This document shows, piece by piece, positions 62,568 to 64,000 of a stretch of DNA of 64,000 nt. The stretch is from NCBI RefSeq assembly GCF_004345735.1, contig NZ_SLXL01000005.1, positions 110,180-174,179 of the forward strand. The letters are read 5' to 3'. How positions within the stretch are numbered: position 1 is the first letter of the stretch; every line of letters starts with the position of its first letter. The translations under genes and the position numbers were made by a program. The notes beneath the pieces were generated by a model that did not search any database, had not been told where the DNA came from, and saw only the letters and a list, made by a program, of their open reading frames with translations. This stretch comes from Rhodovulum adriaticum. Lineage in GTDB: Bacteria; Pseudomonadota; Alphaproteobacteria; Rhodobacterales; Rhodobacteraceae.

Positions 62568-62809
62568 TCGCTGTCCGCCCTGTCCGCCTGCCGTCCGCCG
62601 CCATATCCAACAGGGCCTGGGGGCGGACAGGGCGGACGGCAGAAAGGTGAATGCTGGGGGGCGCGGCTTGGCGCTCGCTCCGAGTTCATTGCCGCGCTGC
62701 GTATAGGGCGCAGCTTCGGCCTTCAGCTCCCACGGAAGGGGGGGCGGGAAGCAAGCTTTCGCTGCGAACGCCGCTAAGGTCAGCTTTGCGGCACCAACGC
62801 AGCGGTCAA
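62568..62809. repeat. Repeat-rich stretch with GTCCGCC units
   Basis: Near 62570-62600 the unit CTGTCCGCC occurs twice in tandem and is followed by TGCCGTCCGCC; near 62620-62642 the complement GGGCGGACAGGGCGGACGGC appears, allowing a strong hairpin around a 20-base loop. No gene is seen. Could be a terminator, a replication/attachment element or a simple relic. Confidence 0.5.
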
Positions 62810-63943
62810 TTACCCCGCAATGTGTCGCCAGCCTTTTTCATCTGTCTCGTAGATTTGCCCGCGCCCGGCGCCAATGCCAGTCCCCTCCTTTAGGAAGCAA
62901 AGCGCACAGACATTGGCACCGACGCCGCCCAGTAAAATGGCGTCGATCATGAAACGCATCAGTGCGAAGGGCTGACCGCAAAGGTCGCAATCGGTGATGT
63001 CGCCGCACCAAAACATTTCTTCTGCTGGAGGCGCTTCACTCTCGAGCATTTTCGCAAGCTGCCGCTCGGCGATATTATGGTCGCTGTTGACGAATGACTC
63101 GATTGTTTCGGCGAAGCCCTGATCGGTGGTCATGAAGATCTCAACGAGCTGGCCGACCTCTTCTTGATGCTCATAAATCATTTGATTCATCGACAAAATA
63201 GCACCTTTCACCGAGATGATCGATGCCCCCTGGACGCGGAATCGTTCGGGGCCAGACTCGCCCTCGCGAAACACCGCGTATCGCATACCCAAATCAATCA
63301 TGATATCGCTGTTCATCGACCTATTCACGCCGAAGTGGCAGGCGAGGAAATAGCCAAAGCTGTCGCCGGCGAAATGCTCGGAAATCACCTTATTGAAATC
63401 CGGCGGCGATCCATCCCATTCGGGCACTCCAATGAAGCGCTCGACTACGCCATCGTGCTCAATGCCGAGTCTGAAAGTCGGGACATAACCAGGAAAACCA
63501 AACGCGGAAGCAGCGATCGCGCGCAGGATATCCTCGGGGCTATACGCAACGATATCGATTTTTACAGGCCGGCCCTTGCGTTCGGCATAACGTATAAGCT
63601 GTGTGACGGCGCCGAGCCACTCTTCGTTGAAGAAGAAGATGTTTTCGACCCGCTGACGTAGCGCCGCCATTTGCGGCGGTGAGTCCGTGCGCGCTGCATA
63701 GCGCAGGCGGAAATCAGATTCGCCGCCTTCTCCGCGGATTTCATCGATGATTGTCTGGTCCTCAAGCCAGGGATCGACGAACCGACCGAAGCGATGGACA
63801 ACGATATCTTCCTGAGCGCCATCCTCAAACCATTTACCGCCCTTTTCAGGATGGGCGATTTCCGCGGCGTCGGCGCCGATCTCGCGATAGGGCACCCCGC
63901 CATAGTGAACCGCCCCGGGTTTACCGGAGAGTTTCTGGTTCAA
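62810..63943 (-). CDS. Unrecognised accessory protein with C-terminal zinc-ribbon-like segment
   Basis: An intact 377-codon frame on the minus strand. No signal or membrane segments. The main body (FFFNEEWLGAVTQLIRYAER, GRPVKIDIVAYSPEDILRAI) is unfamiliar. The C-terminal ~70 residues have CGDITDCDLCGQP and a second pair VCALCFLKEG followed by GIGAGRGQIYETDEKGW, resembling a Cys4 domain seen at the end of some plasmid and phage proteins. The start is a TTG at 63943, four bases upstream overlapping nothing but close behind the stop of the next gene, so the two probably form an operon. Function unknown. Confidence 0.65.
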   Translation of the reverse strand: MNQKLSGKPGAVHYGGVPYREIGADAAEIAHPEKGGKWFEDGAQEDIVVHRFGRFVDPWLEDQTIIDEIRGEGGESDFRLRYAARTDSPPQMAALRQRVENIFFFNEEWLGAVTQLIRYAERKGRPVKIDIVAYSPEDILRAIAASAFGFPGYVPTFRLGIEHDGVVERFIGVPEWDGSPPDFNKVISEHFAGDSFGYFLACHFGVNRSMNSDIMIDLGMRYAVFREGESGPERFRVQGASIISVKGAILSMNQMIYEHQEEVGQLVEIFMTTDQGFAETIESFVNSDHNIAERQLAKMLESEAPPAEEMFWCGDITDCDLCGQPFALMRFMIDAILLGGVGANVCALCFLKEGTGIGAGRGQIYETDEKGWRHIAG

Positions 63944-63946
63944 TGA

Positions 63947-64000
63947 TTAGGCTGCTTTTTCGTTGGCTTTCAAGCGTGCGTAGAATGCCTCCTCTGCTTC
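63947..64000 (-). CDS. C-terminal end of an unknown protein (cut by the window)
   Basis: Seventeen codons and a TAA stop are visible: EAEEAFYARLKANEKAA. The frame is open to the window end. It precedes the 377-codon gene on the same strand by three bases. Too little remains to assign a family. Confidence 0.5.
   Translation of the reverse strand, partial: EAEEAFYARLKANEKAA

Noticed and set aside
62568..62645. CRISPR-like array
   Set aside because: Repeat units are 9 bp, contiguous and partly inverted, without spacers or cas genes.

Overview
The window is high-GC (about two-thirds G+C) chromosomal DNA of an alphaproteobacterium, most likely a nitrogen-fixing, probably phototrophic member of the Rhodobacteraceae (Rhodobacter/Rhodovulum type). 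This rests on the aerobic cobalamin pathway that uses CobZ instead of CobG, a BluE-like threonine kinase, an oxygen-sensitive alphaproteobacterial NifA, a group-2 (PhaAB-type) Mrp antiporter and an FNR-type box in front of a cytochrome c peroxidase. The species cannot be fixed from sequence reading alone.

Region 1 (1-19117) is a cobalamin supercluster. It starts inside cobZ and continues with a CobN-N-terminus-like protein, cobH, cobI, cobJ, cobK (antisense), cobL, cobE, cobM, cobB, cobA and cobF, tightly packed with 4-bp stop/start overlaps. Then come two tandem cobQ genes, a small secreted RcnB-like protein, a Cys-rich small-domain protein, cobU/cobP, a GHMP-type L-threonine kinase, cobD and cobC. 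Two cobalamin riboswitches, both on the minus strand, lie inside the cluster: one precedes a 63-codon orphan ORF, the other precedes the Cys-rich protein.

Region 2 (19141-29616) is a nif cluster entirely on the minus strand except for one small ORF. nifH-nifD-nifK form one operon with a sigma54 promoter, a NifA upstream site and intergenic stem-loops. A second operon runs nifB, fdxN, a 4Fe-4S/leucine-rich-variant protein, nifZ, nifT and a SIR2-like gene, again from a sigma54 promoter with a NifA site. nifA itself is upstream of nifB, separated by an unrecognised 68-codon ORF on the opposite strand. nifE, nifN, nifS, nifU, nifV and others are not in the window.

Region 3 (29617-60225) is ordinary core chromosome: a beta-helix (pectate-lyase-3 / GH28-like) protein, a HugZ-type protein, a periplasmic rhodanese, a ParA-like ATPase, UspA, a cold-shock protein, a type II NADH dehydrogenase fused to a cyclic-nucleotide-binding domain, a DUF808 protein, NnrS, the six-gene mnh/mrp operon, a di-heme cytochrome c peroxidase, waaA, a threonine dehydratase, thpR, gpx, lysC, ptsP, mtnP and apt, plus small unknown genes. 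A 38-codon gene near 59.5 kb has a very good sigma70 promoter.

Region 4 (60226-64000) is the left edge of what looks like a genomic island: a tRNA-Ser(GCU) gene, immediately followed by a truncated integrase, an IS3-type transposase remnant, a repeat-rich stretch and an unrecognised 377-codon minus-strand gene with a C-terminal zinc-ribbon-like segment. The rest of the island is outside the window, so any system it carries cannot be judged from here.
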